Assembly: GCF_019093865.1 (NCBI RefSeq)
Contig: NZ_JABJXD010000003.1
Span: 1-64,000, forward strand
Origin: Lentibacillus saliphilus
GTDB taxonomy: Bacteria; Bacillota; Bacilli; Bacillales; Amphibacillaceae
DNA length: 64,000 nt
Direction: 5' to 3'
Below, piece after piece: positions 9,305-19,381 of this stretch. The notes beneath the pieces were generated by a model. The model had not been told where the DNA came from and made no database searches. It was given only the letters and a program-made list of their open reading frames with translations. The position numbers and the translations under genes were made by a program. Position 1 is the stretch's first letter; each line of letters starts with the position of its first letter.

Positions 9305-10483
9305 TTATGAAGATGACACTGATCCATACCTTCCGCCTCCACCAGCCTTTATGTGAAGCTTTCCCTGTCGCATTTGAATAATGAATTGCGCAAGTTTTTC
9401 AGATATCACTTTTTTTAAATCGTCTATTGGGACGGTATGAATCACATTCATTTCTGTTTGGAAATGGTAGAGTAATGTTTCATACGTTTTAGGACCAAGT
9501 GACGGCAAATATTCTAATGGTACTTGATATAAATAAGCTGGTCTCTTTAAATTAGAGGATGTTGATTCTTCTGACGAAGCCAATTCTTCGATGCGATCTG
9601 ATACACCTTTAATGATATGAGTTGACTCACACGATAAACACCTTTTATGACGCAATGTAAGAGCGGTATGGCAATCGTGACACACGGTTGTATAATATTT
9701 ACCTAATCGAGGATCCATACCATAATTTTTTACAATTTGACGGCCCCTCACGTTATGCAGCGCCCATTCAAACTCCTTAAATGACGGATGATTCATTTGA
9801 ATTTGCTGATATTCACGACCTATTTTTGGCAATGAATGGGCATCTGAATTCGTTACAAACGTATAACTGTGCAACTCTTTAATCCGATCAGCCATTTCCG
9901 TATCAGAGCTTAAACCGAGCTCTACAGCGTCAATCAAATCTGGATCAAATACTTCCGCGAGTGATTGCTTGACGCCTTTTCCATATAGGCTTTTAAATGG
10001 GGTAAATATATGGGCTGGGATCAATAGACCAGCTAGTTCCTTCACCTTGTACTGCAACTCTTTAGCTGTCCCATAATACCGCTGTGAACTCAATGTTATA
10101 TTCGTCATTCTCTTCGCAAGCCACGTTGAAAAACAGGCCATCTTCTCCAATGTGGGCAGAAAACAGAGAACATGTATTGGGCCCTGGCATGCGTCATCAT
10201 ATACTTCTATTTCTGCCCCCAATAACAGTGTTACATTCTCGAATTGGATGCCCCCATCAGACAGTTCCTCTGCTTGACCAGTATCTAGCAGCATCATTAT
10301 TTCTTTTTGAACAGCTGGTGCATGACAGTCAATAACACCTATGAGCTGGATGCCTTTATGCCGACTTGCTTCTTTTAATATATTGGTTAAAGTAAGACGC
10401 TTTGAAGCGGTGATTTTAACTGGATTATAATCAATATCGCGGCCAATATGAATGTGCATATCAGCGAAAAATGTGTTCAACAT
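9305..10483 (-). CDS. yqxK: Endonuclease Q family protein (YqxK)
   Basis: The 392-residue protein has a PHP-type metal-dependent hydrolase domain (FADMHIHIGRD, GVIDCHAP, VTNSDAHSLPKIGREY). A Cys4 zinc site follows (CHDC plus CLSC around residues 268-290). A helix-hairpin-helix-like segment follows that (YLPSLGPKTYETLLYHF). Members of this family include EndoQ, which nicks DNA 5' of deaminated bases, so a role in repair of deaminated DNA is a reasonable inference. The ATG at 10483 starts the family's conserved N terminus; GGAG lies 12 bases upstream. It precedes spoIIM and follows nudF. Confidence 0.88.
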   Translation of the reverse strand: MLNTFFADMHIHIGRDIDYNPVKITASKRLTLTNILKEASRHKGIQLIGVIDCHAPAVQKEIMMLLDTGQAEELSDGGIQFENVTLLLGAEIEVYDDACQGPIHVLCFLPTLEKMACFSTWLAKRMTNITLSSQRYYGTAKELQYKVKELAGLLIPAHIFTPFKSLYGKGVKQSLAEVFDPDLIDAVELGLSSDTEMADRIKELHSYTFVTNSDAHSLPKIGREYQQIQMNHPSFKEFEWALHNVRGRQIVKNYGMDPRLGKYYTTVCHDCHTALTLRHKRCLSCESTHIIKGVSDRIEELASSEESTSSNLKRPAYLYQVPLEYLPSLGPKTYETLLYHFQTEMNVIHTVPIDDLKKVISEKLAQFIIQMRQGKLHIKAGGGGRYGSVSSS

Positions 10484-10522
10484 GGCTTTAAACAACTCCA
10501 ATTTCTTATAGGTGCCTATTCA

Positions 10523-11065
10523 TCAAATCCCAAGCGACTGCAAGTATAGGATCGCATAATTTGTCTTGGCGTCATGAATGAGCTGCTTCTCAATACATTC
10601 TTGCGCTTCATCGAGGGTCATTGTTTTAATCTCAATAAATTCGTCTTCGTCTCCCTCAGCTGCATCTTCTATCTTCACAAGGTCTTTAGCGAGATATATG
10701 TACATCAGCTCGTTAGCGAAGCCAGGAGATGTATAAAATGATGTGACGAATTCGAGTTGGCCCGCTGTATAGCCTGTTTCTTCCTCAAGCTCTCTTAATG
10801 CGGTCTCTTCTGGTGCTTCGCCTTGTTCAAGTTTTCCCGCCGGAATTTCAATAAGAGATGTTTCTAATGGCTTGCGATACTGCTCAACAAGAAGCACTTT
10901 CCCATCATTTAGAACAGGAATGACAGCCACAGCGCCTGAATGCATGACACACTCCCGTTGTGCTGTTTTACCATTCGGTAGAAGAACGTCATCTACGTGT
11001 AATGTAATTATTTTCCCGTCATAAATCGATTGAGAGTGGAGTGTTTTTTCTTCAAATTTCTTCAT
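10523..11065 (-). CDS. nudF: ADP-ribose pyrophosphatase (Nudix), NudF
   Basis: The 180-residue Nudix hydrolase splits ADP-ribose to AMP and ribose-5-phosphate. The Nudix box GKLEQGEAPEETALRELEEETGY lies near residues 79-101 with all conserved Glu/Arg/Gly positions. The ATG at 11065 has GGAGAGG 7 bases upstream and gives the usual length; an 11-codon extension upstream has no site. Ribose-5-phosphate links it loosely to the nucleoside-salvage genes downstream. Confidence 0.92.
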   Translation of the reverse strand: MKKFEEKTLHSQSIYDGKIITLHVDDVLLPNGKTAQRECVMHSGAVAVIPVLNDGKVLLVEQYRKPLETSLIEIPAGKLEQGEAPEETALRELEEETGYTAGQLEFVTSFYTSPGFANELMYIYLAKDLVKIEDAAEGDEDEFIEIKTMTLDEAQECIEKQLIHDAKTNYAILYLQSLGI

Positions 11066-11238
11066 ATGGACACCTCTCCGTATCATATATTTCGCCATTG
11101 ATTTTAAGCTTATTTATTCTGAACTCTTTTTAAGCATGCAAAGGGTTATAACACCGTTACCTTTCACTGGAGGTTCTTCTTGCTTATAAGCCTATTTTAT
11201 CATAATGACCCTAATCAACATGATATGAAATGAAACAG

Positions 11239-11267
11239 TTGTATTTCCTTTCTGTCATTCTTACAAT
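11239..11267 (+). promoter_or_regulatory. Sigma-A-like promoter of the aldo/keto reductase gene
   Basis: TTGTAT (11239-11244), a 17-base spacer and TACAAT (11262-11267) lie about 37 bases upstream of the start codon at 11304. Each hexamer has one or two departures from consensus. Confidence 0.55.
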
Positions 11268-11303
11268 GTGGATACACGGTAAAAAATGAAATGGAGGTTT
11301 ATG

Positions 11304-12224
11304 ATGCAAAAAAATAAAATAGGTACATCGCCAGTCTACGTATCTGAATTAACCCTTGGCTGTATGTCACTTGGAACAGATCCTGCACATGTTCAAATGA
11401 TGATCGATGCCGCCCTGGACAAAGGCATCAACCACTTAGATACGGCGGATTTATATGATTTCGGAATGAATGAAAGGCTAATTGGCCAAGCGATCAAGCC
11501 TAAGCGACACGATATCGTTCTTACGTCAAAAGTCGGTAATCACTTCAACGCTGAGACGAAAGATTGGTTTTGGGACCCATCCAAAGCGCATATTAAAAAC
11601 GGCCTCAAGGAAAGCCTGCGTCGACTCGGAACAGATTATCTCGATATTTATATGCTGCACGGCGGAACAATTCATGATCCAATTGATGAATCAATCGCTG
11701 CATTTGAAGAATTGAAGCGTGATGGTCTCATTCTCGCATATGGCATTTCATCCATTCGTCCAAATGTCATTCGTGAATATGTAAAGCGTGCGAACATCGA
11801 TGTCGTTATGATGCAATACAACCTCCTTGATCGCCGCCCAGAAGAAGCAATGCTCCATCTTTTACATGATCAGCAAATTAGTGTTCTTGCACGTGGACCA
11901 CTCGCAAAAGGGATGCTAACCGAGCATGGTATGAATCAAATTGAAGCAAAAGCACAGGACGGCTTCCTTAACTATTCACGCACTGAATTACAAGCCATTT
12001 ATCGGCAACTAAGCAGCCTGAATCATCATGAAGTTGCATTAAACGCATTGGCATTCAAATATATATTACACCATCCAGCTGTCGCAAGTGCTGTCTTCGG
12101 TGCGAGCTCACAGGCACAAATCGATACCAATACAAATTGGTATGATGACAAGCCACTCAGTCATGATCTTTATGAGCAGCTCACTCAAATTACTAAGCCA
12201 ATTCAATATACAAATCACCGTTAA
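11304..12224 (+). CDS. yqkF: Aldo/keto reductase (YqkF-like)
   Basis: The 306-residue NADPH-dependent oxidoreductase has the AKR (beta/alpha)8 fold. The catalytic tetrad context is present: DTADLYDFGMNERLIG (Asp, Tyr), LTSKVGNHF (Lys), DYLDIYMLHGG (His). The start follows GGAGG by 6 bases. It is transcribed away from nudF and convergently with polYB. The physiological carbonyl substrate cannot be told from sequence. Confidence 0.9.
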   Translation: MQKNKIGTSPVYVSELTLGCMSLGTDPAHVQMMIDAALDKGINHLDTADLYDFGMNERLIGQAIKPKRHDIVLTSKVGNHFNAETKDWFWDPSKAHIKNGLKESLRRLGTDYLDIYMLHGGTIHDPIDESIAAFEELKRDGLILAYGISSIRPNVIREYVKRANIDVVMMQYNLLDRRPEEAMLHLLHDQQISVLARGPLAKGMLTEHGMNQIEAKAQDGFLNYSRTELQAIYRQLSSLNHHEVALNALAFKYILHHPAVASAVFGASSQAQIDTNTNWYDDKPLSHDLYEQLTQITKPIQYTNHR

Positions 12225-12254
12225 AACAAATTGAAACACGGCTATGATGGTCAA

Positions 12255-13526
12255 TTATTCTGCATAGTGCCCGCCTACTAATTTCGAACGTTCCAACGCT
12301 GTTCCAGCTTCTGTAAAAGAGACGGCCCGAAGCAGCGCATCACTGCCATACTTGTCGCGGATCTCATCAACGACATAGCCTAGGGTGCGCGCTTTTGTCC
12401 GGTCTTTAGCAAATAAGTCCAGCTGCACATGCTCATCCTCACAAATATTATCAAGCGTTACAGCAATACGGCGAACGGTTTTTTCAGCATAAAACGTCTT
12501 AAACAAATGCATTGCAGTATGATATATGTCCATCGTGATATTCGTTGGTGTCGCAATCGTTAAAGAACGGTGGAAGCCGCCCCCTCCTTCTGTTTTACTA
12601 TACCCAATGCCGAGGCTAATCGTTCGACCAGCATGTTGATTGGCCCGAGCCCGTCTTCCCACTTCCTCGCATATTTCTAAAATAACGTATGCTACATCAG
12701 TTGGACGGTGATAATCACGTAAGAGAATTTGACTTTTGCCATAGCTCTTCTGTCCTTGCATAATCGGAGCGCCGAGCTCCGATAAATCAATGCCATTTGC
12801 GTGATGATAGAGCTGGTTACCCATAATACCGAATGCTTTTTCCAGGTGGGGAAGTGAATAATTCGCTAACTGTCCAACAGTGGAAATGCCCATTCGATTC
12901 AGACGACGCTCAAGCTGAGGGCCAATTCCCCACATCTTTGATAACGGACGAATCGTCCATAATTTCTTAGGGACATCTGCATACGTCCAACGCGCAATAC
13001 CTGTTTGCTTTGCCTCAAGATCGAGGCATAATTTAGCCATTAACATATTCGGGCCAATTCCGATGGCGGCTGTTAATCCAAATGTATCCTTCAACTCTTC
13101 AATAATACGAGAAGCTACTTCTTCAGCAGATCCCCATAGCTTATGCGTTCCTGACAATTCTAAAAAGCTTTCGTCCACACTATACGTATGAATCGCTTCT
13201 TTCGGAACATATTTATGAAACAGACGGGTAATTTCAGTTGACACACGCAAATACAATTTCATCTGCGCAGATACAATGACGATTTTTTCGTGATCAGGGA
13301 TCTCAAACAGGCGACTGCCCGTACGGATACCAAAATCGCGCTTTAAAGCGGGAGATGCAGCAAGTACGACACTTCCTTTTCGGTTGATATCAGCAACGAC
13401 AGCTAAATAAGTAGTCAACAGATCAAGTCCCTTTGCCATCGCCGCACAGCTTGCATAAAAGCTTTTCATATCAACACATAACACATGGCGTTCAGAATCT
13501 GAATACATAGTCATATCTTGCATCAT
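12255..13526 (-). CDS. polYB: Y-family DNA polymerase, UvrX/YqjW type (PolYB)
   Basis: The 423-residue translesion polymerase has palm motif I in CVDMKSFYASCAAM and the catalytic acidic pair in YSVDESFLEL. GIGPNMLMAKLCLDLEAK and a little-finger domain with ISLGIGYSKTEGGG follow. It matches the UvrX/YqjW group rather than DinB-like PolYA, a separate copy of which lies 5 kb away. The start has only a weak purine-rich site (AAAGAAGA). A LexA-type operator in the promoter indicates SOS control. Confidence 0.92.
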   Translation of the reverse strand: MMQDMTMYSDSERHVLCVDMKSFYASCAAMAKGLDLLTTYLAVVADINRKGSVVLAASPALKRDFGIRTGSRLFEIPDHEKIVIVSAQMKLYLRVSTEITRLFHKYVPKEAIHTYSVDESFLELSGTHKLWGSAEEVASRIIEELKDTFGLTAAIGIGPNMLMAKLCLDLEAKQTGIARWTYADVPKKLWTIRPLSKMWGIGPQLERRLNRMGISTVGQLANYSLPHLEKAFGIMGNQLYHHANGIDLSELGAPIMQGQKSYGKSQILLRDYHRPTDVAYVILEICEEVGRRARANQHAGRTISLGIGYSKTEGGGGFHRSLTIATPTNITMDIYHTAMHLFKTFYAEKTVRRIAVTLDNICEDEHVQLDLFAKDRTKARTLGYVVDEIRDKYGSDALLRAVSFTEAGTALERSKLVGGHYAE

Positions 13527-13559
13527 ACATTCTTCTTTCTGTCAAAGTTATTTAAATCT

Positions 13560-13581
13560 ATTATAAGCGAATGTATGTTCG
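13560..13581 (-). promoter_or_regulatory. LexA (SOS) box over the polYB promoter
   Basis: CGAATGTATGTTCG (13568-13581; minus strand CGAACATACATTCG) matches the Bacillus LexA/DinR operator CGAAC-N4-GTTCG at all but one of the ten arm positions. On the minus strand it is followed after two bases by a perfect TATAAT (13560-13565), so bound LexA would cover the promoter spacer. The start codon is about 35 bases further on. Confidence 0.8.
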
Positions 13582-13655
13582 TTTTCTATATGCAATCGTT
13601 AATATTTAAAAAAGACAACGTTGACACCCCGTATTACAGCGAAAAAACATCACCA

Positions 13656-14621
13656 TCACTTGACAATAGGCTTGTAAACAAGTCGATCATCTTCTTTAAA
13701 AGAGGTGGCCAAACCTTTAGCTTCCAGATAATCCAACTGTCCAATTGTTTCGGACATCGTCAAGTTCAGCTGGTTTTCATATTGATGAGGAAAAATTGCA
13801 CGACATAAATCAAAAGGGCTCTGTGGCCGTTCATGTAAAAGACGCCAAACTTTGTCCGCACGTTCCTCTTGTTTTTTCAATCGTTGACGAATAAGGCTGT
13901 TGACATCCGAAAAACAAGGCCCGTGTCCCGGAAGTACCTTTTCAATACCCAAATGAAAGCATTTATTTAAGCTTTCCCGATATTGAAGCATCGGTTTTGG
14001 ACGACGATCTCCCTCATGACGACCGGGTTCAATTAGCGGATTAGGAGAAATATGATAAAGTAGGTGATCACCACCAATCAAAGTTTTATCAGATTCCCGC
14101 CAAAAAGATAAATGACTTTGGGCATGCCCTTTCGTTTCAATGACGTTCCATTCTGGATGCCCAGGTAAGGCGTCCCCTTCCTGCAAAACAGTCGTTACTT
14201 GACCTTCTCCTGCGAACTTAAGCGGTGCTCTTAATGCTTTTAACACATGATGATATGTCTCTGGAATGGCACATTGCTCAAACAATTCATAAAAAAATCG
14301 TTCATAATGCCGGAAAAACACCTCGTCTCGCGTTAGCCATAGATTCACCGTTTCATGAGCTGCGATGGACTGAACACGTGAACATGCTCCGACCAATCCA
14401 GTATGATCCGGATGGTGGTGGGTTAAGATGATTTGTTCAATGTCACGCGGGTGATAACCAATTTGACGTAGCCCTGTTTTCAAGGCGTTCCATGCCTCGT
14501 CTGTATTTACACCAGCATCTATTAATGTGAGTGCCTCGCCTTTCAAAATATATACATGCACATCTCCAACAGCAAAAGGTGTTGGTAACGTGATTTGATG
14601 AATGACCTTATCTTTAATCAT
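13656..14621 (-). CDS. MBL-fold metallo-hydrolase
   Basis: The 321-residue metallo-beta-lactamase-fold protein has the metal motif LTHHHPDHTG, a distal His in ETKGHAQSHLSF, GGDHLLYH, and KVLPGHGPCFSD. A C-terminal winged-helix-like tail of about 80 residues (QRLKKQEERADKVW onward) is typical of the LACTB2-like/YqjP group. The ATG at 14621 follows GGGGGA by 7 bases. The substrate is unknown; thioester and RNA hydrolase relatives exist, and an RNase Z gene lies 1 kb away, but no functional link is shown. Confidence 0.85.
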   Translation of the reverse strand: MIKDKVIHQITLPTPFAVGDVHVYILKGEALTLIDAGVNTDEAWNALKTGLRQIGYHPRDIEQIILTHHHPDHTGLVGACSRVQSIAAHETVNLWLTRDEVFFRHYERFFYELFEQCAIPETYHHVLKALRAPLKFAGEGQVTTVLQEGDALPGHPEWNVIETKGHAQSHLSFWRESDKTLIGGDHLLYHISPNPLIEPGRHEGDRRPKPMLQYRESLNKCFHLGIEKVLPGHGPCFSDVNSLIRQRLKKQEERADKVWRLLHERPQSPFDLCRAIFPHQYENQLNLTMSETIGQLDYLEAKGLATSFKEDDRLVYKPIVK

Positions 14622-14939
14622 GTAAAAATCCCCCAAAAAGTGAATGGTTATTCAGTTTATGTTTGTCTTTATTTTACCCCCATTCGTTTCAAAAGTCACC
14701 CCTATATCACTTCAAAACATGATTCACTACACATATATTTTAGTATCCCATGCAGTGGCGTTTTTATTAAATTGCCAAGATGACTTGAATAAGTAAGAGA
14801 CATTTAAGACAAGACATCAATACACGTGGATAAGTAGATGAGGCATTCCGCACAGTTTTAATTGTCCAAGCACATAAATTGCGACAATAGAATTGACTTT
14901 TCACCGGAAATAAAACACAATCAAACGTGAGGTGACAGT
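14622..14939. other. Intergenic region between divergent genes
   Basis: This 318 bp separates the MBL hydrolase (minus) from the glycerophosphodiesterase (plus) and should hold both promoters. I saw no strongly matching sigma-A pair, no hairpin terminator and no credible small gene. A frame at 14767-14949 has no ribosome site and no recognisable family. Confidence 0.5.
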
Positions 14940-15683
14940 ATGCAGACAATGATTATCGCCCATCGGGGCGCAAGTGAGCAAGCGCCAGAAAATACAATGC
15001 CCGCCTTTGATCTTGCCTGGAGAATGGGCAGTGAGGGTATTGAAACAGATGTGCAATTAACAAAGGACAATGTACCCATATTGATTCATGATGAGCGGAT
15101 TAACCGTACAACGAATGGCCGTGGATATGTTAAAGACTATACATACCATGAGCTTATTCAGCTCGATTCAGGTCAATGGTTTAATCCGTCGTTCTCAGGT
15201 ACAAAAATCATAACCTTAGAACAATTTTTGAATTGGATTAAAGATAAGCCACTTTATTTAAACATTGAACTTAAAAATAATAAAATAGACTATAAAGGGT
15301 TGGAATTAGCCGTTCTTGAGCTTATCGCGCACTATAAGGTAGCCAATAGAACGACTTTGTCGACGTTCAATCCGAACAGTGTTAATCGTCTGCACAAGCT
15401 TAATCCGACAATTGATTCGGCACTTCTTCTATCAAAACGTAAATCAAGTAACCTTGTGCAGCATGCTAAAGCGCTTGGTGCCAATGCGTTGCACATTAAA
15501 TATCGGATGTTGACACCAGAAATCGTTGAAGCGTGTCGGCGTGAAAGCATGGCTCTGAGGGTTTACACAGTAAACAGCTCTAAACACATGCTACGTTGCT
15601 TCCAATTAGGGTGTACAGCTATTTTTACAGACATCCCTGACAAAGCATTACATTTTCGAAAGCTTTATGAAGATCACCATTAA
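14940..15683 (+). CDS. Glycerophosphodiester phosphodiesterase
   Basis: The 247-residue GDPD-family TIM-barrel protein hydrolyses glycerophosphodiesters to glycerol-3-phosphate and an alcohol. The signature is near the N terminus: IAHRGASEQAPENT, EGIETDVQLTKDNVPILIHDERINRTTNG (catalytic His and metal-binding Glu/Asp), then LYLNIELKNN. There is no signal peptide, so it is predicted cytoplasmic. GAGGTG precedes the start. It resembles B. subtilis YqiK. Confidence 0.9.
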   Translation: MQTMIIAHRGASEQAPENTMPAFDLAWRMGSEGIETDVQLTKDNVPILIHDERINRTTNGRGYVKDYTYHELIQLDSGQWFNPSFSGTKIITLEQFLNWIKDKPLYLNIELKNNKIDYKGLELAVLELIAHYKVANRTTLSTFNPNSVNRLHKLNPTIDSALLLSKRKSSNLVQHAKALGANALHIKYRMLTPEIVEACRRESMALRVYTVNSSKHMLRCFQLGCTAIFTDIPDKALHFRKLYEDHH

Positions 15684-15734
15684 CATCCTCAATACGTGTA
15701 TGGCGGTCGTATTGATATCCTAGGAGGAAAGCAC

Positions 15735-16649
15735 ATGGAACTTATTTTTCTCGGTACAGGAGCGGGTATGCCATCGAAGCAGCGGAACGTTTCAAGTATT
15801 GCTCTTACCCTTTATCAAGAAACCAATCATATATGGCTATTTGATTGTGGAGAAGCTACCCAGCACCAAATACTACACACGGCGATCAAACCAAGCAAAA
15901 TCAATAAAATTTTCATCACACATATGCACGGCGATCACATATTTGGACTTCCTGGTGTCTTGAGCAGTCGGTCATTTCAAGGGGGACGAGACGGTTTAAC
16001 GATATATGGTCCTAAAGGTATAGAAGACTTCGTCCACCATGCATTACAGCTGTCAGAAACACATTTATCTTATCCTTTAGCATTCGTTGAAGTACACGAC
16101 GGACAACTAATTGACGATGATCAATTTAGCGTCTATTGTCAACAACTGGAACATGGCATACCATCATATGGCTATCGAATTGTTGAAAAAGACAAACCGG
16201 GCCAGCTCCTTGTCGACCGTCTTAAAGAAGCTGGTGTTTCACCTGGTCCGATTTACAAAGCGATTAAAGACAATGAGGTCGTAACGACAGAGGACGGTCG
16301 CATCATTCACCGAAGTGATTATATTGGCCCACCCAAAAAAGGCCGTACAATCGCTATTATCGGCGACACACGTTGTTCAGAAGCGTATCAAAATCTTGTC
16401 AAACATGTTGATGTTTTAGTTCATGAAGCGACATTTGGTCAGGATAAAGCGACCCTCGCCCATGACTATTATCATTCAACAACCGCTCAAGCAGCGACGC
16501 TTGCTAAAAAACAACACGTTGGACGGCTCGTGTTAACACACATTTCATCTCGATATCAACCATCAGATACGGCAGAACTGCTTGCTGAAGCACGAGACAT
16601 TTTTAAAGATACCTATTTGGCACAAGACTTTTTTAACATAACCATTTAA
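15735..16649 (+). CDS. rnz: Ribonuclease Z
   Basis: The 304-residue tRNA 3'-processing endonuclease cuts after the discriminator base of precursor tRNAs lacking an encoded CCA. Motifs are [25 protein letters not shown], the metal site [28 protein letters not shown] and LTHISSRY. The start at 15735 follows GGAGG by 7 bases; an upstream in-frame ATG at 15696 lacks a site. Confidence 0.95.
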   Translation: MELIFLGTGAGMPSKQRNVSSIALTLYQETNHIWLFDCGEATQHQILHTAIKPSKINKIFITHMHGDHIFGLPGVLSSRSFQGGRDGLTIYGPKGIEDFVHHALQLSETHLSYPLAFVEVHDGQLIDDDQFSVYCQQLEHGIPSYGYRIVEKDKPGQLLVDRLKEAGVSPGPIYKAIKDNEVVTTEDGRIIHRSDYIGPPKKGRTIAIIGDTRCSEAYQNLVKHVDVLVHEATFGQDKATLAHDYYHSTTAQAATLAKKQHVGRLVLTHISSRYQPSDTAELLAEARDIFKDTYLAQDFFNITI

Positions 16650-16665
16650 TAAGGGGGAGAAGATG

Positions 16666-18036
16666 ATGACGACAATTCATAATATTGTTATTCAACAGCA
16701 CGATTATTTTCATAGCGGTGAAACCCGTGCTTATGCTTATCGAGCGGCACAATTAAAAGCGCTTCGAAAGATGCTAAAAAAGAATGAGCCATCCATCTAT
16801 CAAGCACTAAAGAAAGACTTAAACAAATCAGCCCATGAAACACTCACAACTGAGCTTGGCATTCTTTATGCTGAGATTGATTTTACACTTAAGCACTTAA
16901 AAAGCTGGATGAAACCTGTTAAAGTCGATGCGCCGATCACACATAAAGGAACAGAAAGTATGATTCACAAAGATCCATATGGCGTCTGTCTCATTATTGC
17001 ACCATGGAACTACCCGCTTCAGCTTGCAATCGCACCGATGATCGGCGCCATTGCAGCTGGGAATTGTATTGTCTTAAAGCCATCTGAACATGCAACAGCC
17101 ACTTCAACACTACTTCATGACATGATTACCAGCACATTTGATCCTGCTTATATAACCGTTTTTGAAGGTGATAAAGACGTGAGCCAGGAGCTTATGAAGG
17201 AGTCATTTGACTATATTTTTTTCACAGGGAGTACAGCGGTCGGCAAAAAAATTATGCAACAAGCGAGCGAACAGTTAACCCCTGTTACACTTGAACTAGG
17301 CGGGAAAAGTCCTGCGATTGTCGATAAAGACGCCAATTTAACCCTCTCTGCTAAACGAATCGCTTGGGGGAAATACACGAATGCAGGTCAAACATGTGTT
17401 GCACCAGACTATGTCTATGTACATGCAGATATTGAAAAGCGGTTTATTAAAAAACTAAAAAAACAAATTATCGCGCTTTATGGCAAGCAACCACTTGAAA
17501 ACGATGATTATGTTAAAATCATCAATAAAACGCATTTACATCGTCTTGAAGCCTTTCTTTATAAAGGAACGATTGTCCATGGCGGACACTTGGATGAACG
17601 AACAGAACAAATTGAACCGACAGTGATTAAGGATGTTTCTTGGGATGATCCCATTATGCAAGAAGAAATATTCGGACCGATATTACCGATCATGACCTTT
17701 ACTGAACTCGACACTATTGTCGACCAAATCGCCCGCAATGATCATCCACTCGCGCTTTACTACTTTGGTGAAAAAGAAGCGGCGCAAAACAAAGTTGTAT
17801 CGCGCGTACAGTTTGGGGGAGGGTCGATCAACGACACCCTTTATCATCTTGCCAACCCACATTTGCCATTTGGTGGCATCGGAACAAGTGGTATAGGTGC
17901 ATATCATGGAAAACATAGCTTTGATACATTTTCGCATGACAAAAGCATTATGAAACAAACGACAGCTTTTGATCTGCCATTTCGATATCCCGGAAGTAAG
18001 CTCTCCCATTCAATTGTCAAACGCTTTATGAAGTAA
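16666..18036 (+). CDS. Aldehyde dehydrogenase (class 3-like)
   Basis: The 456-residue NAD(P)-dependent enzyme oxidises aldehydes to acids. Key segments are IIAPWNYPLQLAIAPMIGAI, FFTGSTAVGKKIM, ELGGKSPAIV (catalytic Glu), NAGQTCVAPDYV (catalytic Cys) and EEIFGPILPI. Length and pattern match the fatty-aldehyde/class 3 subgroup (YwdH-like). Two ATG codons are adjacent; the second has better spacing from GGGGGAG. It is 13 bp downstream of rnz. Confidence 0.92.
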   Translation: MTTIHNIVIQQHDYFHSGETRAYAYRAAQLKALRKMLKKNEPSIYQALKKDLNKSAHETLTTELGILYAEIDFTLKHLKSWMKPVKVDAPITHKGTESMIHKDPYGVCLIIAPWNYPLQLAIAPMIGAIAAGNCIVLKPSEHATATSTLLHDMITSTFDPAYITVFEGDKDVSQELMKESFDYIFFTGSTAVGKKIMQQASEQLTPVTLELGGKSPAIVDKDANLTLSAKRIAWGKYTNAGQTCVAPDYVYVHADIEKRFIKKLKKQIIALYGKQPLENDDYVKIINKTHLHRLEAFLYKGTIVHGGHLDERTEQIEPTVIKDVSWDDPIMQEEIFGPILPIMTFTELDTIVDQIARNDHPLALYYFGEKEAAQNKVVSRVQFGGGSINDTLYHLANPHLPFGGIGTSGIGAYHGKHSFDTFSHDKSIMKQTTAFDLPFRYPGSKLSHSIVKRFMK

Positions 18037-18037
18037 T

Positions 18038-18085
18038 AAAAAGGTGCAGAGGAAATGTTTGTAAACATTCCACTGCACCTTTTTA
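18038..18085. terminator. Bidirectional terminator between aldehyde dehydrogenase and polYA
   Basis: AAAAAGGTGCAG (from 18038) pairs with CTGCACCTTTTT (to 18084), with further AATGTTT/AAACATT pairing inside. A-rich and T-rich flanks make it work for both convergent genes. It ends inside the polYA stop codon. Confidence 0.85.
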
Positions 18086-19327
18086 TTCATGCTTAAAATC
18101 ATCTAAAAAATCTTTTTGAAAGCTCGTACGTATATCATTATCCTGATTTGATTCTTTGACCTGTTTAAAGGTATCGGGACCGAACTTTTTGGATAAATCC
18201 GTCACAACTGATTGCAATTTTGCCTTTTGCTCCTCTTTTTTATACGTAAACAAATCAAGCTGATAGGCAATGGCTGTTTTTTCAGACACATCTTGCATCG
18301 TAATACCAATCAAACGAACAGGCTCAGAATTCCAATGCTGGAAAAACAAATCACAAGCAATATGTTTAATATCATTTGGGCTTTCAATATAAGCTTGGAG
18401 CTTACGACTTCTTGTTACAGTTTGCCGATCAGAATATCGAATCATGACTTGAACAGTTCTACCAGCTGCTTGCTTGCGTTTTAAGCGTCTAGAAACATTT
18501 TCTGACAACTGCGTCATTAAAGCGATAATTTCTTTTTCATCTGTCGTATCATGTGATAATGTTTGTGAACTGCCAATGCTTTTAAAATCATGAACAGCAT
18601 CTGGATCAACCATGCGAGAATCAATGCCATTTGCTCTGTTCTTGAGACGTTCTCCATTAATTCCGAGCACTTGCTTTAACGCATACACATCGGCCTTAGC
18701 AAGCTCTCCAATCGTTGTAACTCCGATACTTTGGAGCTTCTCAGCCGTTTTATCACCGACCCCATACATAATGTTCACAGGCTGGGGCCAGAGCGTGACA
18801 GGTAAGTCTCGCTTTCTAAGAATCGTTATACCGAGAGGCTTTTTCATATCAGATGCCATTTTAGCTAAAAATTTATTCGGACCTATACCAATACTACACG
18901 GCAAATTAAGTGTATGAAGCACCTTTTTTTGGAGTGCCTCAGCGAGTGCTACAGGATCAGCAGTTACATCGGTTACATCAAGGTATCCTTCATCAATAGA
19001 CACTGGTTCAACAAGGGGTGTAACATTAGTGAGTAACTTAAAAAGCTGCTTTGATGCTTGACGATAGCGATCAAAATTAGGACGTAGGACGATCAGCTCA
19101 GGGCACAACTTTCTTGCCTCCCACAAAGGCATTGTCGTTTTAACCCCTTTTGCCCGGGCCTCGTAACTACTCGTTACAATAATCCCTTTGCGTTCTTCGG
19201 GATTTCCGGCAATTGCCAGAGCACGTCCCTTTAACGCTTCATTATGTGCCACTTCTACTGACGCATAAAAACAATTCATATCAATGTGGAAAATAACACG
19301 GGCCTTATGTGTTGTATGTTTTGTCAT
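18083..19327 (-). CDS. polYA: DNA polymerase IV, DinB type (PolYA)
   Basis: The 414-residue Y-family polymerase has IFHIDMNCFYASVEV (motif I), the catalytic PVSIDEGYLDVTDVT, CSIGIGPNKFLAKMASDMKKP and the HhH-like MYGVGDKTAEKLQSIGVTTIGEL. It is the orthologue type of B. subtilis YqjH. The start at 19327 is favoured by an AAGGA site about 10 bases upstream. No SOS box was seen before it, unlike polYB. Confidence 0.93.
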   Translation of the reverse strand: MTKHTTHKARVIFHIDMNCFYASVEVAHNEALKGRALAIAGNPEERKGIIVTSSYEARAKGVKTTMPLWEARKLCPELIVLRPNFDRYRQASKQLFKLLTNVTPLVEPVSIDEGYLDVTDVTADPVALAEALQKKVLHTLNLPCSIGIGPNKFLAKMASDMKKPLGITILRKRDLPVTLWPQPVNIMYGVGDKTAEKLQSIGVTTIGELAKADVYALKQVLGINGERLKNRANGIDSRMVDPDAVHDFKSIGSSQTLSHDTTDEKEIIALMTQLSENVSRRLKRKQAAGRTVQVMIRYSDRQTVTRSRKLQAYIESPNDIKHIACDLFFQHWNSEPVRLIGITMQDVSEKTAIAYQLDLFTYKKEEQKAKLQSVVTDLSKKFGPDTFKQVKESNQDNDIRTSFQKDFLDDFKHE

Positions 19328-19381
19328 GAGCATCGATCCTTAAAGGCAGCTTTTGTAAGTACACACCAAAACACGTGACAC

